Shown here: piece by piece, positions 54,806-64,000 of the stretch | Layout of the letters: each line of letters opens with the position of its first letter | How positions within the stretch are numbered: position 1 is the stretch's first letter | Origin: Scylla paramamosain | Lineage: Eukaryota > Arthropoda > Malacostraca > Decapoda > Portunidae | DNA: 64,000 nt | Reading direction: 5' to 3' | Assembly: GCF_035594125.1 (NCBI RefSeq) | Contig: NC_087190.1 | Coordinates: forward strand, 9,002,604 to 9,066,603 | Program-made: the position numbers and the translations under genes | Notes under the pieces: generated by a model | Seen by the model: only the letters and a program-made list of their open reading frames with translations | Told to the model about the DNA's origin: nothing | The model's database searches: none

Positions 54806-56790
54806 TTGAACAAAGAAACAATAAGTGATCAGAGTAATGTTGATCATCCTGTACCAGGAGGATGTGCCTATAAAAGTACAACCCCATCTAAAAAGAAAAC
54901 AAAAACATGGTACAAAAAAACTTTTAACACAGAATGGCTGAAAGACCCTAGTCTTAAGAGCTGGGTGAAGCCGGATTCAAATGATAAGTATACAGCCCTT
55001 TGCAGTGTTGTGAAATCATATTAAAGAACTGTAACAAATCGTTGCAGTGTTTGTGAAATCATGTTAAAGAACTGTAACAAATCGTCTCTTATGCAACACC
55101 AAGCTTCAGGAAAACAAACTATAAAACTATGAAACTAAATAAAGTTTTGTTAGCGTCCAGTCTTTTTTTTTTTTTTAATGCTCCCGATTCTGAAGATAAT
55201 ATTAAAGATAAAATGGCAAAGACAGAGATTGTGCTGACATCATACATAGCAGAGCACAATGTTTCCTTCAGACATGTAGATCATTTAGTTGAATCTATCA
55301 AAAAAATGTTTCCCTCTTCTGAAGTAGCACAAAAATTAAGGTGAAGAGAACTAAAGCTTCCTGTTTGATGCAAGACGGCATTGCATTTGAAGAAAAACGG
55401 TCAGTAGTAAACATCCGTAAGAAATTTTTTTTTTTTTTTTTTCATTGATAATAGATAAGTGCACTGATGTATCTGTCTCAAATACTAGCAGAAGAATTGC
55501 TGAAAAGTAATGAGATACCCTTGGAAAATATTACTGGATTCGCTGGTGATAATTGCTCTACTATGCTAGGAGCCAGCAAAGGATTCCAGGCGCTACTGAA
55601 GAATGATGTTCCATCAGTTTTCATTCTAGGATGTGTGTGCCACTCATTTGCTTTGTGCTCGAGTCATGCCAGTCAACAGTTGCCATCGTGGCTTGAATCT
55701 TTTGTGAAAGATGTTTGTTGTTACTTTACATGTAGCAGTAAACGGCAACACGATTTTCAGATGATTCAGGAGCTAGTTCGTGCTCCCAAACACAAAATCA
55801 TAAAACTCACAGACTCGATGGCTTTCAAGAGGGTCAGTCATTTCCAGACTTTTGGAACAGTGGGAAGCATTACTGCTTTATTTTTCAAAGTGAAGCCAGG
55901 ACTGACAAAGTTGATGGGGCAGCCCATATACACAACACTATGATTAACACAGGAACCAAGTACTTGCTATTATTTCTCAATTACATCCTTCCCAAAATTG
56001 ACAAAATGAACATAGAATTTCAGTCTCAATATTTCAGACTTTCAACACTCTTCACTACTATTTCAGATGAATACAGAAGTATCTTGGGAATGTTTATAAG
56101 AGATGATGTAATTCACTCCAGAGTTAGCTTTCATTGGCCCATGTAATGTTTCTTTACACAAGAGAGTCAGAGAGATCGACCTTAGTGGCAGATGTAGAGC
56201 CATGATGATTAAAGAACCCCTAGGAGAAAATGAAAACAGATTTCGCCTTGATTGTCTGGCGTTCTTAGTAGAACTGTGCTCACAGATGAAGAAAAGATTT
56301 ATCTTTGATGAAAAAAGTGTTCTTTCTTTTCAATATTGTCAAGATTTATGTGCAGTCTGCTGGCTCTTCCTCACTCCTCTGCATGTGTTGAAAGGGTCTT
56401 TTCACAGCTGAATATGATTAAAACAAAACAGACAAATAGACTCAGTGTATCTACTGCATGAAACCGTCTTGCAAAACGAGCAGTTGTGCAACAGGGTGCA
56501 CCTTGCTATCAGTGGCAGCCCTCGACTTCATTCATCAGAGACGTCAAGCATGGTCAGTGCTGCCAACGCTACGTAGAGCGAGAAAACGAACGCAAAAAGG
56601 AAGAGGAGGCAACACTTTATCCAGGTGTCGAAGTTGCCAGTGATGACGAAGCAGATGATTCTCCAATTAGAGACGTCGCAGTGAGCGTTTTGATACCAGA
56701 TAGCGCCAGAATTTTGAAATTCTCGCCGGAAAATAAATACTTTTTGGGGCAAGGTTTTACAAGCTTACAAAGGTGTATCGTTGCACAGTA
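54806..56790 (+). pseudogene. hAT-family transposase (decayed), copy 1
   Basis: Plus-strand pieces: FNTEWLKDPSLKSW with a following Cys (BED-like finger start, 54,920-55,005); YIAEHNVSFRHVDHLVESIK and MFPSSEVAQKLR (55,250-55,344); ENITGFAGDNCSTMLGASKG, FILGCVCHSFALCSSHASQQ and YFTCSSKRQHDFQ (55,510-55,760); then hAT C-terminal dimerisation text LALPHSSACVERVFSQLNMI at 56,360-56,419. A tail (APCYQWQPSTSFIRDVKHGQ; DDSPIRDVAVSVL) ends at 56,790. It would be a cut-and-paste transposase. Several stops, frameshifts and a T-run insertion make it inactive. Confidence 0.75.
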
Positions 56791-57120
56791 ATGCGTCTGA
56801 ATTTTAAGTCAATTAATTTCGTGATAACTGACAGCACATGACATTGTTTGAGCCTCTATTCATAATTTCAGATGATATTCTTAAAAGAGCCTATAAGTGT
56901 ATCAAGGCAGGCAATCTGTAATTTTCTACTGACCTCAATGGAAGTATACTAATATATACTTGCATTTTCATGTACTAAACAACAGGCAAATCCATTTAAT
57001 GTAAAGAAAATATAATTTTGTATCAGAGACTTTATTTTTGCGGTACGATCACTATCCTCGGGTACTTGGGCAGCGAGCAAACCAAAACACAGGACCCCGC
57101 TTACTCGACTACCCTGCACA
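56791..57120. other. Unassigned spacer
   Basis: AT-rich sequence after the hAT pseudogene, with no clear hAT right terminus. From about 57,030 the text is more GC-balanced and leads into a SAP-like mini-ORF. Confidence 0.4.
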
Positions 57121-57219
57121 ATGGATACATCACCGCCACAATCATGGACTACAGCGGAATTAAGAAAATTCCTGAAAGAACGAGCTATACCCTATTCTGG
57201 ATATAGTAAAGCAAAGTAA
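57121..57219 (+). CDS. Short SAP-domain-like ORF or first exon
   Basis: ATG followed by 31 codons reading MDTSPPQSWTTAELRKFLKE then RAIPYSGYSKAK and a stop. The WTxAELRKFLKERxIPxSGY pattern matches the first helix and turn of SAP DNA-binding motifs. A GTAAAG donor-like site lies at 57,206 within GGATATAGTAAAG, so it may be exon 1 of a longer protein ending SGY. The second helix of a full SAP motif is absent. SAP-like N-termini occur in some mobile-element proteins. Promoter and downstream exon were not identified. Confidence 0.4.
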   Translation: MDTSPPQSWTTAELRKFLKERAIPYSGYSKAK

Positions 57220-57589
57220 AGGCCTTTGTATCGGCAGAACTGAGAGGCTATTGTTTACACTTTACACTCCTTCCTAACAGCGCGCGGCGCTTTCTTTAAC
57301 TGAAGAATCATGATCAAGATAAGTACGTCGTACGTCCGCCACCGGTGCTGTTCTTTTTTTTATTTCACTGATTTCATATACAGGACGTGTCAGTGATATC
57401 TGATATTTTTCAACATTCCCAGATAAAATGCACAAGCCGAAATCAACATCCTTTTATTTTTACTGTTCATACTTACTTAAAAAAAAAATCATTACCTATT
57501 TCTAGTTTGATCTTATAATTCAATTAACAAAGCCTTATCATACACCAGTAAGTATGAATATTAATATTAAGGGTTATGTTTTTAATTTT
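57220..57589. other. Unassigned spacer
   Basis: Non-coding text with a GC-richer patch (AACAGCGCGCGGCGC) near 57,278. No feature recognised. Confidence 0.4.
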
Positions 57590-57745
57590 TAGATACACTT
57601 GTGCAGCAATTCATGCTGTACTTTTCCTGCACATCGATTTCAAATTTAGCTAAGACACCCCTTTGCCCCAGGAAATCGGAGACAATTAAAAATGCTGGCG
57701 CTGATAGGTATCTACCAGCCTCACTGCGACGTCTCTAATTCAAGT
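57590..57745 (-). repeat. Inverted, diverged copy of the hAT 3' tail
   Basis: CTCACTGCGACGTCTCTAATT at 57,720-57,740 is the exact 21-bp reverse complement of 56,665-56,685. Similarity continues for about 100 bp (CTGGCGCT, GGTATC and TTGCCCC in the same order). On the minus strand it reads IRDVAVRL, then SPISWGKG, against IRDVAVSV, then SPENKYFLGQG, in copy 1. Confidence 0.75.
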
Positions 57746-58067
57746 ATTTGTTCAGTGATATGTAAGGTAAGACTTATACTTTATTTTGTAAAAATATGCT
57801 CAATTTCTATATATAGCGATATTTAAGGAATCTTTTTTTTTTCACCCTGGATTTTTTAATAGAGCATTCTTGGGATCTGCCAATATTATGAATGGTTACA
57901 CTGCTACTCAGTCACTTGGCCTCTTCCGTAGGGTAAATTTGTGCTCCTTTCGTATTCTTATTTTCCTATTTGTTTTTCTTCAGTTTTAGGTCATTTACAT
58001 TTATGCACATATTTTCCCCTTCCAACAGTGTATAATGAATATCTTAAGATATTTCCAAAACTAACTT
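57746..58067. other. Unassigned spacer
   Basis: AT-rich, with T-runs. Nothing recognised. Confidence 0.4.
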
Positions 58068-59835
58068 ATGAAGAAAAACGACAAATTAAAAAAAAAGAAA
58101 AATGGTAGGCCAACACCAGAAGTTAAGGGCAAAAATTATCAGAACGTTTCAAACTGCTTGGTACAACAAGAAACAGTGGTCGTGTGGCTATGCTACAATC
58201 AACAAAAGTTCTTTTGTTTCCCATGTTTGCTATTTTTTTTGTATCAAACGGAAGTGTGTGGGTAAAAGGAAATATTGTGATTTAAATAATTTTCCCAATG
58301 GTAAACACAAACGATCAGTAGCACATTAAGAAAGCCGAATATTACTGAAAACTTTTGAATCTAGGGGAGTTGACTTGCTCTTAGATAAACATAAGTTTAT
58401 AGAATTCATTTTTTTTTTTCTGGCCTTTTTAGTAAGATACAAAATTACTTGATTGAAGCAGTAGGCATGATTATAGAAAATAATATTAAAGAAGAAATCC
58501 CACGAGCTTCATTTGTTGCTGTAGAAGTGGATAAAACAACAGATATTTCATGTAGAGCAGTGTTCTACAGTACTGAAGTACATGTTGGGCTCTGATATCA
58601 AACAGGTCTTTATAGGATTTAACGTCTCAAGGACAGAACTGTTGGAGGTGTAACATAGCGAATATTTAAAATATCCGGATAAATACGACTGTGTTGAGAA
58701 ACTTGTAGCTCAGATGTATGATGGGGCAATGGTGATGGCATCCCATTTAAATGGTGTTGAAGTTAGAGTAACAGAAAAGGCACCAGCAGTTTTATTTACC
58801 CACTGCTATGCTCATCAATTAAATCTTGTTCTATCTCAGTCAGCAAAATTCATACCTGAATGTATAAGATTTTTAAAGACCAGTGAGGCACTTGCCTCTT
58901 TTTTTTCCATCACTCTACAAAGTGAACGTAATTTCTCGATGAGATAGTGAGAAAACGCATTCCAAGGGAGATGGAGTTCAAATTCAAAACTAATCCAAAC
59001 TATTTTACAATACTATGGTGATCTTTGCAAACTCTTTAACAGTATGAACAATAATCCTGTGTTGTGGGATCCAGATACTTTTGTGAGAAGCACGGTTTTT
59101 ATGAGTGGCAATAAAAAAAAAGAAAACATACTATTTTCTGATGGTTTATAATGAAATTTTCATTAAAGCTGACACTCTTCAATGTCTTACAAACTAAAAT
59201 GATAGATATTCCATACTGCATTCAGAGGATTAATGGAACAATAAGTTTACCTGAGGATCTGCACAAAAATTTTGAGGATTTGTATGTGAAATTTAAAGAG
59301 TACTCCAAAGAAAATAACTGAATCAAAAACTTGTATGAAAGGTTCAGTTAAAATTAATAAGGAATGATAATATCTGGTGTAATTTTGGATGACATACTGA
59401 AGAACATAAAAGCAGGATTTGCTGATTTCAAAAACTTGAAGTTTTCATTTTATTAGTTCATGGAAAAAAAAAAAATAATCAAAATCAGGCTTGCCAAGTT
59501 GGTAAGGAACTACGAAAATTTTTTTTCGACATCATAAGACTGAAAACAGGTTTAGATGGAATTTACAATGCACAGCTGTTTCAAGATAAATCTGTTACAA
59601 ATTTGATTTATTTTATATTTGTTAATGAACTGACCCAAACTATCCCAGAAGCTGTGAAGTTGCTGCAATTAATTTTTACGATTCTTGCTACAGCTGTTTA
59701 TGTGGAGGGGTCGTTTTCTGCTTTGAAAAGAAATGAGCTACACTAAAAACAAAATGACAATTCAAAGACTTTCGTCACTTGCTTTAATATCCATTGAAAA
59801 AGAAAGACATAAAAATGGAGCAAGACCCACCTTTC
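58068..59835 (+). pseudogene. hAT-family transposase with TTF-type zinc finger (decayed), copy 2
   Basis: Plus-strand pieces: a TTF-type zinc finger region (RTFQTAWYNKKQWSCGYATI; FCFPCLLF in another frame) at 58,100-58,330; FVAVEVDKTTDIS (58,510) with a conserved Asp; MYDGAMVMASHLNGVEVRVT and FTHCYAHQLNLVLSQSAKFI (58,714-58,850); a long broken middle; then LPEA-like TIPEAVKLLQLIFTIL and AVYVEGSFSALKRNEL (59,640-59,745), the hAT C-terminal dimerisation motif. The layout resembles the transposases from which ZMYM1-like proteins derive. Numerous stops and indels make it inactive. It belongs to a different subfamily from copy 1. Confidence 0.77.
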
Positions 59836-60315
59836 AATTTCTATGAAAAAGTGAGATTTTTATTTTTATTTTATTTTATTTTATTTTATTTTTTGCCCCC
59901 CCCCAAAAAAAAAGAGAGAGAGGAGTGGATTTCCTGTACAAGTAAGCTACTATAATTAATAAACTTTTATTTTATTTTTTTTTTTTATCCTATTATATAC
60001 TGTTAGGGCACATATAAATGTATGTGTATATTTCATTTAGTGTCCCTAACATGTGCTCGTGTTTTGATTAGGTTCAGGCCTGGGTACTTCATGTTTCTGT
60101 GAGTGCTGGATTTATATTTGGAGGAGGCGAATACCTCAGTTATTGTATCGTAGAATATTTATTTATTTATTTATTTATTTATTTTTTTTTTTCTATCTGC
60201 CTTTGTGTTACGTGCGACTACTCTGAGTAATTATTTATTGATTTTATTTATTTATTTATTTTTTTTAGCTATGTTGCACCCAGAGCTGGGATGAGTGTAT
60301 GATAACTGACTGCAA

Positions 60316-60402
<87 letters not shown>

Positions 60403-61254
60403 GCCCGTCTTCTTCGCATTGTGATATATTTCCGCTGTCACGTATCCACGGGAGGGATTCTTGCTGTGGTTTATTTACTTGTGTTAAGTACCAATGTTAT
60501 TTTTGCTCATGTGTTGGTTACGCGGTTGTGTGGCGTTGAGAAACTATGAATGTTCACCTGAGCACACCCGAGTTGAGTTACCAGAAATTATTTTGATTGC
60601 TATTAAGGGAGTTCACCTTGATGTCATCAAGGATTTTGCTCATATTTTCCTTTCGCTTTGCCTAGGCTGTGTGCACTATTTATTTTTTTTGTTATGCCTA
60701 GGCTTGTGGCTCACTTGCCTGCAACTTTATTTTTATTTATTTATTTATTATATATTTCATTTTATTTTATTTATTTATTTTATTTATTTATTTATTATAT
60801 TTAATTTACTTATTTATTTATTTATTTATTTATTTTTTTTTTTTTTTTTGAGCATTCATACAGCATATGTTTGGAGACAGAAAACCACAGGGAGATATTT
60901 CCACCTCTAGCAAAGTATTTATTTCTTTGGATCGTCATTAAAGTTATTATTTCTTATTTTGGCGTTCATGTTTCCATCGCGTGTTATTGTCTTTTTATTA
61001 ATTTGCTTACCGTCTTTCGGAGAGACATGGGATGGGGTAAGGACACCTGTTTACCCAGTGTCTTTCTCAGGGACGCAGGCAGATAGAGAAATCGAACTGG
61101 TGTCGAACCATCTCCAACAATACTGACTAATATTTTGATGACATTTTACTACATAAACGTCACAAGTTGCCTACCTGAGTAATTACTGACGGTACGTGCC
61201 TGCTCATCACGTACCTGCTATTTGCTGGAAAAGCTACGAAAAAAAAAAAAAAAA
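59836..61254. other. Unassigned, with (ATTT)n and (TC)n repeats
   Basis: AT-rich. A C9/A9 junction lies at 59,896-59,914, ATTT tetranucleotide runs at 60,158-60,190 and 60,730-60,840, and a pure (TC)n run at 60,318-60,400. The 138-codon frame at 60,494-60,910 ends in ATTT-encoded low complexity and I do not believe it is a gene. The region adjoins the 3' side of gypsy element 2 and might include its LTR, but I could not define one. Confidence 0.4.
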
Positions 61255-63490
61255 AAATACACCAGCCTCACAACTATCAAGCCTGACCTTTCACACCAGA
61301 ACCTCTCTCTCCAACCCAAAACGAACACTTCCCAGCAGGCCCCAAACTCAGTGGCTGAGCATCACCCACCTCTGGCTTCTCACACTCGGCCCCTCGAATT
61401 TTGTACGTGCCCCAGCGCACATCCGTCACAGACAAGACACCTACTTCCATCCCTCCTCTCTTGTTCTGCAAGGCTCAGAGATAGTCTCAACCTCTCTGGT
61501 TCTCTCCTTTCCGGCCCAACCACTTCATCAGCCTCTCCTTCCTTGCCTGTTTCCTCTTCCACCCCATCACCCTCCGGTATTGTGATCAGGTAGCCCCTGC
61601 CTTCCTTCTCCCCTTGAGTCTCCACACTGGAAGGGGACTCATGGTCAAATCCAAATCGTAGCAACACCTCGGTCATATCAGGCATCTCTGCTACCTCTTT
61701 CTCTTAACCTTCCTGTGCACTTTGCACTTCATCACCATGCTGAGGTCCTTTGCTCTGTTCTTTTTGCTCTGCCAAATTTTCGCAATACCCTGGCCTCAGT
61801 GGTCGCAGATTAGTCCTATGCAACATCTTCTGATAAATCTGTTCTCCATCTCATGTGGTCTCCTTGACAACCCATCTGCATTTCTATTTTCTTTTTCTGG
61901 CCAATACCTCACATCAAAGTCAAACCTCCCCAAATCTCCCAACCACAGACAAAACAAAACACACTGCCGTAGTTTTCAGGTGCACCAAGGTATTTTTGTC
62001 TGTTAACACCACAACTTTTTCCCTGGCCAGGTAATTTCTGAACTGTTCCGTCACTGCCCACTTTAATACTAGCAACTCCAATTTCCGTGAACTGTAATTA
62101 TTAATGTTTCTCTCCGGCTTTCTGAGACCCCAACTAACATAAGCTACTGGGTACAGCTTCCTTTCATACTCCTGAGAGAGTACTGCTTCTAAACCCTCAA
62201 AGCTCGCATCGGTCTCCACCATAAACTGTTTCCCATAATCTCCATCTCTTAATACTGGTGCTCGGGTCAACTTTTAACTGTGCAAAGGCACTTGCTCACA
62301 TCCACTTTCGAATCCCAACTCATCAGCGAATGAAGCGGTATAACTACTTTTGCAAATCGCTCGATAAATCGCCTGTAAAATGAACAAAAGGCTACAAAAG
62401 CTCCCACCTCCCTTACATCCCTCGGGGTTGGCCACTTCTGTTCCGTCTTAATTTTCTCTGGATCTGTGCTAACCCCTTAACTGGATATCAAATACCCCAA
62501 ATATTTAACCTGGCATTTAGCTTAAATTTCGACCCATACTTCCTAAGGAGCTTATCAAACTGCTCCTCCACATCCCTAGAGAAAATCAAGAGGTCATCTA
62601 AATGCACAAGCATGGTTACACAAATGTTATCAGTAAACACATACTCCATAAAATGCTGCAAGGTGGCTGGATAGTTAGTGAGTCCAATGGGGCAACTTAC
62701 ATATTGGTAGTGAGTAAAGCGAGTTAGAAAAGCGGTCTTGGCTCTATCCTCCTCCCTCACCCTAATCTGATGGTAATCCTCAGCTAAATCAAGGGAGGAA
62801 AAATGTTGTGCCCCAGCCACCGCATCCAGAGTTTCATGTATACACGACAATGGAAAAACATTTTTCACAGTAATCTCATTTAGCCTCCTATAGTCACGCA
62901 CAATCTCTGAGAATTATCTTTCTTCCTCACTCGCACAGTTGGACCTGTCTATGAACCCACACTAACCTCAATAACTTCTTGCTCCGGAAGGCCTTTGATA
63001 TGTGCCATCACCTCAGTCACATACTTTGGGGGATATGACGGTAAGGTAACCGGATAAGTACATCTGTTTTTAAATGTATCTCATGCTCAATCCTAGTTGC
63101 ACAGCTTAACTCCGGTTCATCCTCCGCAAAAACAATCCTGTACTGGTACAACAGTTTGCTTAACTTCTCCAGTTGTTCCACTTATAGTTGCTTCTCATCC
63201 ACATGCACTCCCAACTGCTGCTTAAACTTTACAAGCGTCTCGGCGGACACTTCCTCCTCTTTAGCGAGGTTCGCCACTTTCCTCATAGTCATCTCCCGGC
63301 CATATGACACTTTAGCTACTTTCCACTGTGGACTGAACTTCACATTCACTCTCCCCACATTTGCCACTGCAATCCAACCCAAGTAACCATCCCCATTTTC
63401 CAGGGGTTCAAGCATTACACTTTCACTGTCCACCTGTTGAAGCCTGGGCACAAACACACTTAAAATCTTCCTTGAACCTGCTGGAATCAC
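61255..63490 (-). pseudogene. Gypsy element 2 pol (pre-RT, RT, RNase H, partial)
   Basis: Minus strand. The pre-RT region (63,490-63,182) has IPAGSRKILSVFVPRL and NGDGYLGWIAVANVGRV. Then IEHEIHLKT and IRLPYRHIP (63,095-63,010); after frame breaks the RT (62,901-62,488) has MRDYRRLNEITVKNVFPLSC, FSSLDLAEDYHQIRV, CPIGLTNYPATLQHFMEYVF and LVHLDDLLIFSRD with the catalytic DD intact. RNase H (62,270-61,920) has FMVETDASFEGLEAVLSQEY, SRKLELLVLKWAV and VVLTDKNTLVHLKT. A tether follows, DVRYWPEKENRNADGLSRRP (about 61,910-61,850), then a Glu-rich tail. No integrase is visible. It is a different lineage from element 1. Confidence 0.83.
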
Positions 63491-63787
63491 CAGATCTTAT
63501 ACTTGCTACACAACCCTAAGGCCGCTGTATTACTCTTAATTTGGGTTCTACAGCCCTCACACACTTATTCCATTTCTCCCCTAACTCTCCAGAATCCCTC
63601 TTTCACAGAACTCCACTCCTTCACCAACTCTGCTTCTTGCAATTAATAGAAAGCAACAACATTTTTCACCATCTAACTTCCCACAAGATTTCTGGCACTT
63701 ACCAAAAAAAAAAAAAAAAAAAATAATAAAAAATAAAAATTTCCAGTAATTTTCCTCTTTCATCTCTTCCTCCTTTATTTTAACCTA
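63491..63787. other. Unassigned, with poly(A)
   Basis: Pyrimidine-rich text with a 20-A run at 63,703-63,722 and AATAAAAAATAAAAA after it, just before LINE-2 sequence begins. Confidence 0.4.
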
Positions 63788-64000
63788 ATGACACCACTGC
63801 CATCTCATATATTTCTAAAGCTGAACTCTTCACTCAAACGTTTCCTAAAAAAAAAAATCCATATTGGATGATTCAAGGCACCTTCCTCCTTCCTCTTCAA
63901 CCTCCGACTACTTCTTGTTACCCATTAAGATACTTCGCAGTGATGTTTTCCATGCCCTCACTGGTGTTAACTCTCGGAAGGCTTATGGACCTGATGGAGT
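63788..64000 (+). mobile_element. LINE-2 fragment running off the window end
   Basis: Plus-strand linker and early RT of LINE-2: DTTAISYISKAELFTQTF, a frameshift at an A-run, then, in pieces, HWMIQGTFLLPLQPPT-like text and NSRKAYGPDGV at the last base. This is the part (after STLDDS and into the first RT motif) deleted from the copy at 6.7-9.07 kb. Confidence 0.85.

Noticed and set aside
60494..60910. 138-codon ORF with a hydrophobic tail
   Set aside because: The second half is encoded by ATTT repeats. The first half has no recognisable homology, so it is not supported as a gene.

Overview
The window looks like repeat-dominated nuclear DNA from a decapod crustacean, most likely a brachyuran crab. 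This is an inference. It rests on long (TA)n and (CT)n microsatellites, arthropod-type TTAGG motifs, and a non-LTR retrotransposon (LINE-2 below) whose protein I remember as extremely common in swimming-crab predicted proteomes. I recognise no rRNA, tRNA, CRISPR array or bacterial-style operon. The only segment that looks like a cellular gene is one ornithine-decarboxylase-like exon at 51,492-51,644. Everything else I can identify is satellite, microsatellite or mobile element.

Layout. 1-785: (TA)n tracts inside a large palindrome. 785-15,384: a degenerate satellite of about 97-bp monomers in a five-monomer higher-order pattern. Into it are set a CR1-like LINE (4.7-6.2 kb), LINE-2 (6.6-9.07 kb), several (TA)n expansions, a solo LTR with a perfect 4-bp target duplication (10.8-11.3 kb) and an inverted block (11.9-13.6 kb). 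15.5-24.0 kb: a decayed Ty3/gypsy element (gag, protease, RT with the catalytic Asp pair changed to Asn-Asn, RNase H, integrase N-terminus), itself split by a second LINE-2 copy (19.4-22.0 kb). Its integrase breaks off at 24,013 and resumes at about 43,455.

The 19.4 kb between is bounded by similar inverted termini. It appears to be a further DNA element carrying a decayed minus-strand C2H2/SAM-like protein of a multi-copy family of unknown function (33.0-38.5 kb). Nested inside it are a near-intact Harbinger/PIF transposon (24.2-29.86 kb; intact Myb-like gene plus a transposase with one visible stop), a LINE-2 fragment (35.7-36.5 kb) and a full-length RTE-like LINE with a 13-bp target duplication (39.6-42.85 kb). 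A 694-bp-period tandem duplication (43,285-44,668) spans the junction of element end, integrase fragment and satellite. Satellite continues to 46.96 kb.

47-64 kb: CR1-like and LINE-2 fragments, an unclassified dispersed repeat, long microsatellites, the ODC-like exon, a decayed gypsy RT fragment, two decayed hAT transposases, a second gypsy pol (minus, 61.3-63.5 kb) and the start of another LINE-2 copy running off the end.

The apparent insertion order is: satellite array, then gypsy, then the unknown inverted-terminus element, then Harbinger and the LINEs. The best candidates for something undescribed are the inverted-terminus element at 24.0-43.46 kb and the higher-order satellite with its (TA)n expansions.
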